DNA of 64,000 nucleotides from Fragilaria radians (taxonomy: Eukaryota > Bacillariophyta > Fragilariophyceae > Fragilariales > Fragilariaceae): NCBI GenBank assembly GCA_900642245.1, contig CAAAJI010000009.1, positions 443,425 through 507,424 of the forward strand, read 5' to 3'. The position numbers and the translations under genes are program-made. Positions within the stretch are counted from its first letter, which is position 1. Every line of letters begins with the position of its first letter. The notes beneath the pieces were generated by a model. It made no database searches, was not told the origin of the DNA, and saw only the letters and a program-made list of their open reading frames with translations. This document shows, piece after piece, positions 1 through 12,488 of the stretch.

Positions 1-1757
1 ACTAGGGCTAGAGTCGTCTGCTTTAAAGATTTCTTGTCCATACATCGGAACTTTTTAGGTTTAAAGTTAAGGAGATATGAATGCGACTTCCAGATTTATT
101 ACAAACAAATACCTTGGGTGCAAATATTTGTTTGTTGAAGAGAGCAGGCATTCCTGAATACAATTTAGCTGCGCAGTGGAAAAATCAACGGAAATGAATG
201 TCACTTTCAGTGGTGATTCCCGATTTGAATCTATGTTTGATGAAGTGTAATACCAGCCAACTCTCCAGAGTGAATTATATGATCCTTAAGTAGAAGATTC
301 TCCTCAATGTCCTCATGAAGCCGCTGCAAAGTATAGCTCTGCAAATTGTTGTTTTACAGGGATTGAAAGAATAAATACTATGCATTCTTACTGACAATAG
401 ATTTATCATTGATTCATCAAGGTGTAGCGTAGTTCAAGGTGTTTTCAAAGAGAAGGTTCATTATTGAAACGATATACTTAGATCATTAAATCTACCCAAA
501 TGGGAAAAAGCTCATCAGAAGAGAAGTTGTCTTGAGCAGAGAAAATTCATGAGAGTTATTTAGACTGAAGGTGGCATTAGTCGAGGAATTTCGAAAACTG
601 GAAGAACGCGATGAATTTATTGACACATTATAACCAGCCAAGATACAATGATCAGAGATTATTCGTAATAGCTTACCATTTTCAAATATGCCAAAGGTTA
701 GAATACGGGTTGACACTGATCATAATTGTGTACATGACTTGGCTTTTAACGCACATTGTCTTAATGTTTAAAGAACCTCATTTATATGACTTAGCAGATG
801 AAAAAAAGTCAAGGCATCAACATCTCGGCTTGAATGCGCTGCTTCTAGCTTCGCCAATGTTTCGTTTTAGTTTCTTTCAATCGCATCCTAATTGAATTGA
901 TGAAAAAGCAAAGACTCGGCATTTCACTTTTGCGCATTAGCGTTCCAGGTAAAACGAATTGTCTTATATGCCCTTATGGAAGACAATAATAAATACTCTT
1001 TTCTTTTGCAGTGCAATCAAAGATTTCTCTCTTCTAAATAGGTGGATCAATGTACGCGTTCAACGCCTATTTATTCGAAACAAATGAAAGCATGAATGAC
1101 CATCAGAATGATACTGTTATCATACCTTTATACAACTTTGATGATACAAATACATGCTTGAAATTCGCTTAAGCACCAAAACTCTTGTCTGATACTAAAT
1201 AATTTCAAATTCTCTGAATTTGTCCAAAACTCTTGAAGAACTAGCTTTGACCTAACCTCATTGAACAGATAAAGCGAGCTTGCAAGTTGCTGCCCGTTTT
1301 AACGAGAACCTTCCAAAAATCTGAATTGCCCTATAAATACCAAAATCAGTGCTATAACTGATGCGCTGATGCGCTGTTACTTTCGCTACCGTTGTTTCAT
1401 ATACTGTACTGAGAAAGAAATTTAGACACAATCTTCACGTTTGATCATTTCCTTGAGCATAGATTTCAAGATAAGTATATTCTGATTCCGTGCTTGATAG
1501 GGAAACTGTTTTGATTGACCCTTTGATTTCCATGAATTCGGTATACACACACCATCGAGGTTATTCCTGTGATACTTTTCCTTCCTTCACGATTACCAGC
1601 AAAGTTACTGTCACTAAACTTGGCCAGGAGTGGCTCCATCCATTACTTTGGATATTTGGGAGATTTTTACCGTTACTATTATTTCAGTTGTGTTTTAGTA
1701 CGCTAAGGGAGTTTATTTTCTACACTAGGGTTTGGATTAAAAAAATACTCCTCATCA
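1..1757. other. Intergenic, no supported gene
   Basis: No reading frame here has a recognisable product. Open frames are under 100 codons and interrupted on both strands. The stretch lies just downstream (minus-strand sense) of the decayed copia gag at about 1758..2480, so it is where the pol part of that element would have been. I could not recognise protease, integrase or reverse transcriptase motifs in it. Confidence 0.5.
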
Positions 1758-2480
1758 TCATCGCATTTCTATTTCTGTACTGAGGATAGATTCCACCTTA
1801 CGTTTCTTTTTGTTTTTGTTATGTTTCAACTGTTTCTTCAATGCATTGATCTCTTCAACCAAAAATACCAGAGATTGTTTTTCGGGAGGGTTAACCTTCC
1901 TAGCGTCAAGACCAGCGTTTTTCGGCTTCTTCAGATGCGCAACCACGCGACATTCCTAGGTGTCATGATTGTTTTTGCCACATACGTGACACCACGTTTT
2001 CGAAGTCTTAACAATTTTAGGGTTTTTATCACTACTATTGCTATGCTTTGTTTCAGTTTTCACAGGGGCCATACCATTGTCTGGCGGCTTGCTTCTAAAT
2101 TCCCCAATCGTTTAAATAATTGACGGATTCTTCTTAGCTCATTTCGAAAATGTCAATATTTGCTGCAAATTTAGCCGCCTCGTGCTACTTAGGATTCTTT
2201 GCTTGTTCAAGGATCTCATAAGCAAACATCATATTCACTGCTGATCAAAAGTTCAGCAAAGGCAAAGTCCTTTTCTACCATGAACTCCTCATGTCCTTCT
2301 GCCCCTATGTGGCATTTCTTCAATCCTAACAAGAACATTACAATAACCCTTGAGTCTAGCTTTAGCTAGAAACGTGACGTTCCACCTGTCCCAGTCTTTT
2401 CTCAATCCCCAAAATCCATCGATACTGCACATCTATGCTTTTCTTCACAAGTTCATTCTCGGTCTGAGCGTTTTAAAACG
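1758..2480 (-). mobile_element. Decayed Ty1/copia-type gag with zinc knuckle
   Basis: Read on the minus strand, 1950..1991 encodes a retroviral-type zinc knuckle C-x2-C-x4-H-x4-C (CHVCGKNNHDT-stop-EC), interrupted by an in-frame TAG at 1956..1958. Downstream the frame stays open to 1758 and is very Lys-rich (HNKNKKKRKV), as in the nucleocapsid end of gag. Upstream, shifting frames give fragments such as KDWDRWNVTFLAKA, which resemble the gag core of copia elements. Several stops and frameshifts show it is dead. Assignment to copia rather than another LTR class is inference from the gag fragments. Confidence 0.6.
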
Positions 2481-2824
2481 AGATAAGAACTGAAGCTCCA
2501 ACGGGTTGAGGGACTCCTCTTGTTTCTCTTTAATGAAGATGAAAATAACTTTTATTTTGGGACTATTGAGGATAAGAAAACAAACCTGCAAAAGACCTGC
2601 ATCTCGGATTATTGGAAGCCCTTAAAAATTTTAAAAACTACCCAACTAACAGATTTGCTTCTTTATTTGGATCAAATCTCTTTTTTTCTCCTTTTTAGTT
2701 ATGGCTACTTCGTAGTTTTTTCAATTTACGTAGAAAAGAACGTCTGTCCATCATACGAAGGTGTAGCATCAGCCAACCACAAGATACACACCACTATTCC
2801 ATAATTTCACTTTCACCTGTAATC
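2481..2824. promoter_or_regulatory. Upstream region of the Sas10 gene
   Basis: This stretch between the copia remnant and the Sas10 start codon must contain the Sas10 promoter and 5' UTR. A 94-codon open frame at 2520..2804 has no recognisable product. I see no clear core promoter motif. Confidence 0.3.
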
Positions 2825-4922
2825 ATGGGGAAAGGGCGAAAGACAGCAAAAACAGGGGACAAAAAGCTATATAAAAACCGAAATCACATTCCAACAATTA
2901 AGAAGACTAAAATCGATGATGACGATATGTACGATGAAGTCGATCGTCACCACAATGAACGAGAAAAAGAATTTTTGAGTCTTAGCGAATTACCTGAGGA
3001 TGTGGTAGACGATGATGGTTATGCAGACAAAGAAGCTGTGTTGGACCTTGGAGTTGATGCTTCGGATAGTGAAAGCGAAGAAGAGTTTGAATCTGAAGCG
3101 GAAGAACAAGCTGAGGATAATGATAGTGACGAAGAAACTCCTGAAGCAAGTTCTGATGAGGATTTTGATGATGAAATGGAAAATGAGGATGTCATGGATT
3201 GGGGGAAAAGGCAGTCGTCCTATTTTGGAGGCGATACAGCCGATCTCGAAATCGGGCAGGACGAAGAGGATGCATTTCTGGAAGAAGAAGCAGCTAAGGA
3301 AGTTCAAAAGGAACGCTTTAAGGACATGGATGAGGACGACTTTATGTTATCTGACATTGCAGGCAATCCCGCTGTAGATTCAGATAAGGATGAAACACAA
3401 AGACTTACAGCGTATAGAGATTTTAAAAACCTTCCTAAGTCCACAAGGCGTAAGCTCTTGCAATCAGGTCACCCTGAATTTCTACCATTAATCAATCATT
3501 TTTCATCATCAGTTCGCGATTGGGGCGAAAGAACCCGGATTGTTGCAGATGCGCTTTTCTGGTCTAAGGACGTATCACCTAAGGTAAGATCTATTGCATT
3601 ATCGGAATAAGCATTCATGATAGGCTATTGTCGAGGTTCTTCAATGAATCGTTGAGACGATGGCAGAAAAGTAATGCAAAACTAACAATTGAGCCATGTT
3701 AATCCTACGAATCGATCTCAAATGTAATGATCGCTTTCGCTTGTTTGGCTTCCCACAACTCATGTAATCCCCTCAACAGGACGTGGGTGCAACCAACAAC
3801 GGTCTTGATTACCTGCTCACAAAAGCAATGCTCCAAGCATCCTGTGCACTAAACGTTGCTGGGTATTTGCTATTGAAATCTGAATTAGCCAACAAGGAGA
3901 GAACTTTAGAAGATCCAATGCTAAATATCAATCCAGATTCTGAAATTAAGTCTCATCCTGTGATTCGACGACTCCAACAGCTCAATAAGCTAAACATTAA
4001 ATTGGAAGAAAATATTGAGTCTAAAGTCCCGTCATTGTCAAGCGAACTCGACTCCCTATTACGAGCTGCTTCTTTGATGAAAGAGAAATTCAGCGACGAA
4101 GATTCTGATTCTAATGAAGAATTTCAAGATGAGAATTTTGAAATCTTGGAAAAGTCCATGATTACAAATCTCGAATCGAAGTCGCTGGCTGATTCAATAA
4201 GTCCTTTAGTGGAGAAGAGAGAAGATAAAGAAGTTACACTGAAAAGAAATCATGAGATACTAAATGACGCTAGATTTGGATTGAGACAGAAAGAGCTGCT
4301 TTTAAAAGCACCTGCCAAACCATCATCTTTTGTTGCATCTGACTTTGGTGATGACGATGCAGATATCACCTCGGCAGCTAACGCTTCTAAGTCACTTGCG
4401 TCGACCATTAACTCCATCCAGCAACGGTCGACAGCAAAATCCCGTAAGTCTGCTCATCGTAGCGAGGATATCGATAATCAGGGAGAAAATGAGGTTTTGG
4501 AAAGAGGGCTAGCAATGATGGAGGCTGATATCGGACTCTCAGACGACGATAACGATGAGGACAAAGACAACATTATGGAAGATGATGATTTTTACAGTCG
4601 GGTCAAGAAAAGACGCGAAAACGAGATTGAAAGGAAAAAACAACTATATTCTGTTGCTCCAAAATACCCCGTGGTTGAAGAGGAGATAGATGGCGAGCGT
4701 GCTATTTCCAAGACGATTTTGAAAAATAGAGGTCTGGTGCCTCACAAAGCTAAAATCAACCGTAATCCACGTGTTAAGAAGCGTGAGCAATATCGCAAGG
4801 CTCTTATACGGCGAAAAGGTGCAGTGCGTGAAGTTCGAACTAACGAAGCACATAACTATGGAGGGGAAGCAACAGGGGTCAAGGCGACAATCAGTAGAAG
4901 TCGCAAGCTCAGTAGTCGGTAA
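2825..4922 (+). CDS. SAS10: Sas10/Utp3 family small-subunit processome protein
   Basis: Two exons, 2825..3583 and 3780..4922, joined in phase 0 across a 196-bp intron (AAG|GTAAGAT ... CAACAG|G), give 633 aa. Utp3/Sas10 proteins are nucleolar components of the U3 snoRNP/SSU processome needed for 18S rRNA maturation. The N-terminus is basic (MGKGRKTAK) and followed by long acidic Asp/Glu tracts. The Sas10/Utp3/C1D domain starts near residue 210 and spans the splice junction (PEFLPLINHF, then GLDYLLTKAMLQASCALN). The C-terminus has the basic Sas10 domain (RGLVPHKAKINRNPRVKKR). The continuity of the C1D domain across the intron is the best support for the junction. Length and order match the family. 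Confidence 0.92.
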
Positions 4923-7276
4923 ACACCTCACAAAGAACAGACACTTGCTGACAATTTATGTGTATATCATAGATTTCAGCCAAAAGTTGCCTAGATTTCA
5001 ACAAAACAGTATTCTCAACTAAAAAACCTATTGGTGTAGGGATTAGCCTGCTTTTCAAACGAAATTCAAGAAGTGAAACAGATCCCCTATCAAGGGTCTC
5101 TAGACTAAAAGTATGAGGTGCTCAACTGAGACAAAGTTGTGACATGATGAGGTGTATCGAGGTGAGAAAAAATTATGCATAAAACACGTCTAAATGAAGG
5201 GCAGTCTGTTTTGGGATCACGACATAGAAATTCCACATGTTTCCTTCTAGAACTTTTATACAATTGTCTAAGGTTTCTTCTTGTTGTAAACTTGGCTAGA
5301 CAAATTTAACAATAATTGAATTTCGTCCAACACCAGGTTACTTCAACTACAACTCTATAGAATTAAATTAAATCATGTTTTTTCAACTACAACTTCATTG
5401 AATTAAACCGAATCTTTAAGATTGAGTCAAAGACAAAGGCTTTCCTATCTTTTTGTGAGTGGTTAATTGAGTTGAGTAGGTGTTCTGAGAGCCACCTGAA
5501 TTGCAGTATGGTTTGCTCTGAACCTTGCTGTACCATTCACCAGGAAGTAGCAAGCATGTGTCATTAGCCTTTTAAATTTTATCTCAAATCTAGTTCCATT
5601 GAAATCATCATCAAGAAGTTGTCCTAGAAAACTTTAATTGTTTAAAGTTAAAGTTATAGTCTAATCAATTGTAAGGTGTGAATATGTTTCATAACGTTTT
5701 AATAGGACAAAGCCTGAAATTTTCGATTCAAGAGTTGCAAATCATATGTGTTTACGTAAGTGAATTGCAATTGATTTGCAAATCATCAAGTTTCCTCACC
5801 AATGGCAAGAAAGGCTGATTATTCATCAAACTTTTTGCTAAAAAGTAGGCCACAATTAACTCAAGTAGATGGTGGCACAAAGTATCAAATTTTTCTTGAA
5901 GATTCATTTGTACTCGCAGTATTTAGGGTAGCCAATAATAGTCTTGTTGACTTTCACATTGTGACCCATTTGTAATCTGACTATTGTGCATAAAGTATCA
6001 ACCATTTTTGTTGATCAAGTAGAAATTGATTGTCGTCGCAAGATTTATGATAGGAGAGGTCAAAACCCTGTAACTGCCTAGATGCCTCGAGGATAAATCT
6101 ATTTACTTCATCAACAGGTGGGGATCCCTCGTCTTTCCTTTTGACTTGACTTATGAGATCTTCTGCACAACAGGTGATTGTGAAATCGGCTTGATGACAA
6201 CATTGCCCCTAGGGATTATGTAACAAAAAGAGACACAGTAAGGTTGCATTTATTGGAAGAGTTAGGTGGTTTGTCATGAATAAAAGTGAAAGTCATCATT
6301 TAGTCTAAACAAATAAGCTTTACAGAATTTCATTTAATTCCTAAAGTTAGACCTGGCTTACATGGATTTATTTTTGAGATAACTTAAAATAGAAAATGGC
6401 TTTGACTGTCAGCCCTCAAAATATTGGTTTTGGCATTTTCCCTTAGAAGACGAGACATTTTTCACCAGACATCAGTTTTTTGGAACAAAACAAAAATCTG
6501 TAGGACTTTTCTCCTCCACTGGAATAATTTTGGATGTTCCGTTCCAACGGGCGCTCTGACCAAATTCTTTACAGATGCAACTCATATGGGTGCGAAAGCA
6601 ATAACGCCCCAATGGAAATACAAGAGAAAACCATACCGAAAATTCAATGTAGAAACTTTTGATGAATTATGTAGACCCACATGTACGGATACTGGTATAC
6701 AGTTAATTGATCTTGGCATGTTCTGTTTCGAAATAATTGAGGCAGGCGACGTTATTCTATATGTGTTTTACTGCTGATTGTACTGAAGATTGGTACTGCC
6801 AAGAATAAAAGGGTTTCATGGTTTGGAATAGGAATCGTCTTTTATTGGAGAGTAATCTCGTATGTCAGCAGCAACTTCCAGGCACGAGGAATAAATACCA
6901 GAGCTGAGGAGGAGGAGCAGTGGACCCTGGAGAGGATTAGGAAAATAAGATCGTTTGTTATTACCACCATTGATATTTGCTGGTAGAGAACATTTCTGAT
7001 CGACGCCTGTTCTTTACATTGAATCTGAATCAGGAACGTTTTCCTTATCAAAACGTTTCTCTAATCCAACGCGTCGAACACGACGCAAAGTAATCTAGGT
7101 GATCAAGACGAGTCTAGAGCTACAATACGTAACCGACATAATTTGGAACTGATCCAGGACATCTTATTTGTTGCTCTTGATTCAACATTCTTCACATTTA
7201 GTGTGTTGGGAGTTTTCTTAAATTTTAATTCTTCTACCGAAGTGCTGCATTTTCAATAACCCCTGCTACCGCTCTG
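4923..7276. other. Long AT-rich intergenic stretch, one doubtful ORF
   Basis: No recognisable gene. A 117-codon open frame at 6424..6777 (+) has no family resemblance and may be chance or part of an old element. A short imperfect direct repeat (TTCAACTACAAC... at 5342 and again at 5383, period 41) is visible. The promoter of the coiled-coil gene lies at the right end. Confidence 0.4.
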
Positions 7277-8083
7277 ATGTCGTCAACAACGGAGAAAAAG
7301 AAGAAAAGCAAGCTGGAAAAGATTTACGAGCTGCAGGCAGCAAATAAGGGATTAAAAGAAGAGAATCGTAACTTAAGAAAGGAACTGCAAGCCAAGAAAG
7401 AGAAAGGCTCAGGGGGAGGTCATGAGGAATCGCATTCTGCAACTTCCTCTGTTAGTCACAATGAAGAGAAACTAATGGAAGCCATGAGGGCATTGAAGCG
7501 CGTCACTGTCAAGCAAGAAATGAGCTTAAATACAATTCGCTCAAAGGCCGAGCAACGACGAAAGGAACTTGCATTACGGGATGAAGTCATCAGTCGGTTG
7601 GAGCAAGAATTGAGTACCCTTAAGAAATTATACGAAGAGAGGAAAGAGGCTGACGCCAGTGGTGATGTAGGAATCTTGCGTGAAAGGGTGGAAGAACTGG
7701 CAATTCGATGCTCCGAACTAGAAAACAAGAACAAAATGTTGACTTTCCAAATTGAAGCCAGTGAAGAGAAAGCGAAAAACTTTTCCAAGCAATTGGAATC
7801 CGCAAGAGGTTTGATGAATCGTTCTCCGAGTGGCAGAAGTTTGAAGAGTAATGATACATCTGTATCTGAGTATGATATGGCTAAAATGAGGAAAGAACTT
7901 GCCTCCAAAATTGAAAAGATAGTTCTCTTGGAATTTGACTTAGAGATGTGTATGGACGAGTTGCATGAGCTGAAGCAGAAGCATAAACATGGAGAAATGG
8001 GCTCAGCAGCAAGAGGAGGGCAGGCTCCGGCGTATCAAGATGAATTCTTCAGTGATGATGATGAAGAAGATGAAGATTGGTAA
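7277..8083 (+). CDS. Coiled-coil protein of unknown function with acidic tail
   Basis: Single-exon 268-aa protein. It starts with a Lys-rich stretch (EKKKKSKLEK) and is mostly heptad-like helix with regular Leu/Ile spacing between about residues 10-50, 65-125, 130-185 and 200-240, so an extended coiled coil is likely. A Gly/Ser/His-rich break sits around residues 45-62. The C-terminus ends DDDEEDEDW, an acidic tail closed by Trp; such tails occur in tubulin- and dynein-associated proteins such as FAM161/CCDC types, but I do not recognise a specific family. It converges on the HPPD gene with 241 bp between stops. Existence as a gene is likely from length, composition and coding periodicity; function is unknown. 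Confidence 0.72.
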   Translation: MSSTTEKKKKSKLEKIYELQAANKGLKEENRNLRKELQAKKEKGSGGGHEESHSATSSVSHNEEKLMEAMRALKRVTVKQEMSLNTIRSKAEQRRKELALRDEVISRLEQELSTLKKLYEERKEADASGDVGILRERVEELAIRCSELENKNKMLTFQIEASEEKAKNFSKQLESARGLMNRSPSGRSLKSNDTSVSEYDMAKMRKELASKIEKIVLLEFDLEMCMDELHELKQKHKHGEMGSAARGGQAPAYQDEFFSDDDEEDEDW

Positions 8084-8324
8084 ACATATTGTAAAATGGA
8101 GACTCGCCATGAGGTACCTGGTGTATCGCGATTTCGGGGAAAATCAGTAGAATATATGTAACCTATATATGCTGCAGGTACATCAAGAAACAGAAACTGC
8201 AAGAGATAATAAGGGAAGACTTAGACGAAGTCTACAGCATGTTATGTTTGGGACTCTTGACTGTGTTTCTAATTTCATGTATTCGCAGATTAATCGATAA
8301 CACGATGCTTTATGAAATATAACC

Positions 8325-9836
8325 TTAGACCTTAAGAGTTTTCTCATGCTCTTCGATAGATTTGAAGAGTTCACGGAAATTACCACGACCAAACCCTCCG
8401 CAACCTGGACGTTCCAACGTTTCTGTAGCTTTTTCCGTTGTATATTGACATCCAATTCGTTGTATGATTTCAAAGAAGAAAGTAGGTCTGTCTCCGATGG
8501 GTTTAGTAAATATCTGAAGTAGAATTCCTTCATTATCGGCATCTGCAAGAATTCCAAGCTCCTCCAAAGCAGCGTACTGTTCACTCTGTATAGAAAAAAA
8601 GAAATTGTCCAAAGCTGTGAGTTGGCGCTGCTTCAGGATTTAGAATGAAGAATGACTTACTGAAAGCTTATTTCCAAGTCTGCTCGGAAGCTCTCTGTAG
8701 TATTGATCACTAGGTCTATTCATCAATTCGAAAGCTCCAAATCCATCCCCAGCCTGAGTCATCTGTCGAATGGTACCAAAGATATCTCTGGTTTTCAATG
8801 CCAAATGCTGAAGCCCAGCACCTTCATTTTGTTCAAGAAAAGTTTGAATTTGAGATTTTCGACGGCCAACCGTTGGCTCATTTAGAGGAAGTAAGATATC
8901 TTCCGAATCACTTGCCAGAACAACGGAGTTGAGTCCCGATTCAACTGTGCCTACATCATCGGCAGTGAATTCTGCAAACTCGTGGAATCCTGAAAATGTT
9001 GAAACATAGGTCAATGCATCCAAAAGTTTAGCTACGTTTCCAACCGCATGGTCAATACGGTGGATTCCAAACGTTTCCCGGCTGGAAATTTTTCCTGTCA
9101 CTGGTGCTAGATGGGGTAGGAAAGGGAAATGCACTGTACTTGATGCTTCCTTTGAATCTAATCCATGTTCCTTATCAAAACTCACAAATCTTAGTACAAC
9201 ATCACCATATAATTGTACTTCAGCCAATTGACATCCGCCGATTGTAACACCCAATTTTTTTTGACCTTCACATGTTTCTACTCTTGTTGGCTCCAATACA
9301 GGAATGGCACCGCGAGAAACAGCAGCTTGGTATGCTGCAGTAGTATCCCGCACTTCAATTCCTATAGCTTTTGCTGCCAAGCCATGAGTTTGAAAGAAAC
9401 TGTGGGCTTTGGAAACTGAAAAAGAGGGCAAACAGTGTGGAGCACTTGGATCGTCGATCTTGTTCGTAATTGATGCACTGTTTTTCACCTCGTCCGAATT
9501 TAAATTGGTTGTAGAACCACGTGATGACATCATTTGTGAATACGGTGCTGTCATCAAAAGGCGAACATCACCACTTTCAAGGGCATACGACATACACTGA
9601 TCGTTCCCTGTCATCTGCCCTGTCTCACCTGTAATTCGCATCCCAAGAGCCTGTGCAAACCGATACGCCGTGTTCTTTGCATCCCCACAATAGAACTCTA
9701 TGTGATGAAATCCTATAGATCCAATGGTTTCTGTATTGTGATTTGCGCCAATGACACGAGTGCTTTCCATGGGTTCTCTCTTAGGTTTCCATGCCTTCTC
9801 CGAAGAAAGTGAGGTAGGAAATGACGACAATGACAT
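8325..9836 (-). CDS. HPD: 4-hydroxyphenylpyruvate dioxygenase
   Basis: Non-haem Fe(II) enzyme converting 4-hydroxyphenylpyruvate to homogentisate, in tyrosine breakdown and, in algae, tocopherol/plastoquinone synthesis. Exons on the minus strand are 9836..8661 and 8585..8325, joined in phase 0 over a 75-bp intron (TCA|GTAAGTC ... TACAG|AGT), giving 478 aa. The iron ligands of the family are visible: His263 (HRIDHAVGNV), His344 (GLQHLALKT) and Glu431 (FFFEIIQRIG). The C-terminal signature LLQIFTKPIGDRPT is intact. I chose the Met at 9836 (MSLSSFPTSL); the frame is open for 33 more codons upstream to a Met at 9935, so a longer N-terminus is possible. No clear plastid bipartite presequence is seen with the chosen start. 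Confidence 0.95.
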
Positions 9837-12488
9837 GCGTGTAATTAATAATGCTTCCACTTTAAACTTATATCGTAAGCGATAATACAGCAATGATGAA
9901 AGAATTTGGAAATAATAATTCCACCGGAATCTCATCAGTATTCTCTAGGTGTCGACCGAATTTTCAAACAAACGATGCTAGGCAGCGAAGAAGGTTTCGA
10001 TAATGATCAAGAACTTCTTTTGGTGGAATTTATCCTTTATTTACTGACATCAGAAATCTAAGCACGATTACGAAATTCTCATTTTAACCACAAAAACAAA
10101 AGGAAAAAATGGTACCACACAGCATTACTGTACAGACTTCAAAAAATTACGTCACGAAGTTCTAGACAGAATCTATGTGTTACCTGTCCTACTTACAAAT
10201 CAGATCAGATTAGTAGAAGCCATCTTTCGTTTTAAATTATTGAACAATGGTATTGCAATGTGGTAAAGGCCCCAAGGCAGGTAATCCAGCCGGGTAGAGA
10301 GGGGTGAAATAGTCTATGGTGTCTAAAACACTAACACCATAAAAATATTGTACCAAAATATGGCAAAGTCGACTGTTAACTTGATCTGTCTTTTTGCAGA
10401 ATGATGCATTTGAATTCACTTCAGGAAAGGCCAATGTTGAATTAATGAATTAAAATTGAAAGACAATTGAAAAATCAAAAGATCAACAAGTCAAGAACCT
10501 TGATCGCTCCTAAGCTTCAATTTCCTCTCGACCTAAACGCGATTGCAGTTTGAAGAGAGATAGCTTGTTTCTATACGCAGATGACATCTGTCCGACACTG
10601 AAATTAGAGTATTCTTTCAAGGAATGACAATTATAGTCTTTAATGGCTATGCTTCTTTGAAAGATACTTGGCTAATACTACTAGAAAAAAATGCGGAGAA
10701 AGACTTTTGCTTATCCCAGAGATATTTGCATTAATTTGTAAATCAATCAACCAAGTTACGAATTTGAAGAGATCTCATCTTATCATTCAACATCAGAATA
10801 AAGCAATATCCAATTCTCCAAACAACTGCCTTCATTTTTTTAAATGTAACCCTCAAAGAACGAGCAGCATACCAAGTATTATAGTGACCGCAGATTTAAG
10901 GTCTATACACTTTCTGTTCCTCCTTGTGCAACATAAAGTAAGGATTCTTGGAACATACTTATGGCAGTAGATACAGATTCACTTCCCTTCTGAAAGCAAG
11001 CGTGATGCAGTCCATTTAAGTATCTGATTTATGTTAATGATCTAAAAATGAAGCTATGGCGAATAACGGTGGCAGTCTAGTTTCATAAATGGTATAAAAA
11101 AGACAAAGTTGAGAAATGGAGGGCATTTTTAAATGATACTTTTGTTTATTTTGTGCGCATTGAATATATACTTTGATGCTTCATTATAGATATTAATCTT
11201 GTTAGTTTGATATTCTTGAATGTATGTGAAGGTTAGATGAGGATGGATCGCATATGATTTTTGGGTTTACGACGGGATACATGTTTGATCCATGGTCTGT
11301 GTATAATGTGTTGGCTGCAAAGGCCACCTGGTTCTCAGAATCAGTGTATCCTTGATGCGCTTGTACTTTGAACCATGATAGTTTCTATCATTACAGTCAA
11401 AGCTTTGTCCACTCGTTTACAATGTTATATGGATTGATATACTACAAACTCTGCAAATTCTCCGCATCATCCAAAGACTAGTGTACTATAAATTATGTTT
11501 AACTGGTATATCTTCCAAGGATGCTTTTTACTTCAACTTTTCCAAGCATCCAAAAAGGATTTTTTGTGCAAAATGGTCGATGGGTGATGATAATATTGAC
11601 ATCATCTTTGTCGGAAAGTAATATGTTTATGAGCTAGATTGCTCCTATCTCTTGCATTTCTGAATCTTTCCTGATTCTAGCATCAGTGTCTTATTTATTG
11701 AAACGCTCAGTTTGTTGATCAATCCCTTTTTCAGCAATATCATGAATACATACCTTTATTTCTATTCTAAATTCTCATTTCTGTTTTTCATAATTACTTT
11801 CTTGATCCTTGATTTGCTGAATGGGAAGAGGAATGATGGGCAAGATTTGAACCACACCGTTTTTCTTTCATCCCGTATATATTTGGTATTAGTCATACCT
11901 CTAAAACTGCACCTATATCCATGGGATAGACTATGAGCGTGGTATGAATTGGTATCATGATATTGTGGCTAACATAGATGAGTGATATGTTTGTAAATTT
12001 GGGGACTTTACCCAAACGTCGAGTGCTATTCCCAAACTGCTGTATTCCTACAGGGAATTTCGGTCATCGAATAGGATGTAGATTTCTACGAAACAAAGTA
12101 AATCCGATTGTTCGAAATTCGAGTTGAGTAGGTTTTAGTAGTCGTTTTGACGTAAAGCGTTGTTCGAACCCATCATGGTGGGAAGTGCACTAGGATGTCA
12201 AATACAAAGGGAAAAAACTAAGAGTTAACCGTCTCTTACTCAGTTGACTTGAAGTCTTTCGAGGTCAACGTGCGACACAGCCTCGCGTTAAAGTGTTACT
12301 GGTCTAGTTGCAAGGTTAGTTGGGGATCAAAGGGGTTGGATTGGGTTGGGTCGGGTAATAACAAACAAACACTGGTGGTATCTATTACATTAGAATTGTA
12401 TCTTTTGCTGTTGTCAATTTAATTCAACATCAGAATTTTCAACCCATTTTGGAAGTAAGCGATTTTTAGAAACAGGTTTGCGTTAGAG
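9837..12488. other. Long intergenic stretch without recognised gene
   Basis: Divergent spacer between HPPD (-) and the CCR4-like gene (+), so both promoters lie at its ends. Open frames are 100 codons or fewer (for example 10668..10970 on plus) and without recognisable motifs. I see no tRNA, repeat array or clear transposon protein in it. Confidence 0.45.

Noticed and set aside
6424..6777. 117-codon plus-strand open frame
   Set aside because: No family resemblance, no good start context, and neighbouring frames are full of stops; kept only as a note in the gap entry.
8183..8584. 133-codon minus-strand frame
   Set aside because: Overlaps the last exon of HPPD on the same strand in another frame; the HPPD frame carries the conserved C-terminus.
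12155..12185. GTTCGAACCC resembling a tRNA T-loop
   Set aside because: No matching acceptor, D or anticodon stems could be found around it; likewise a GATTTGAACC at about 11847 on the other strand lacks pairing stems.
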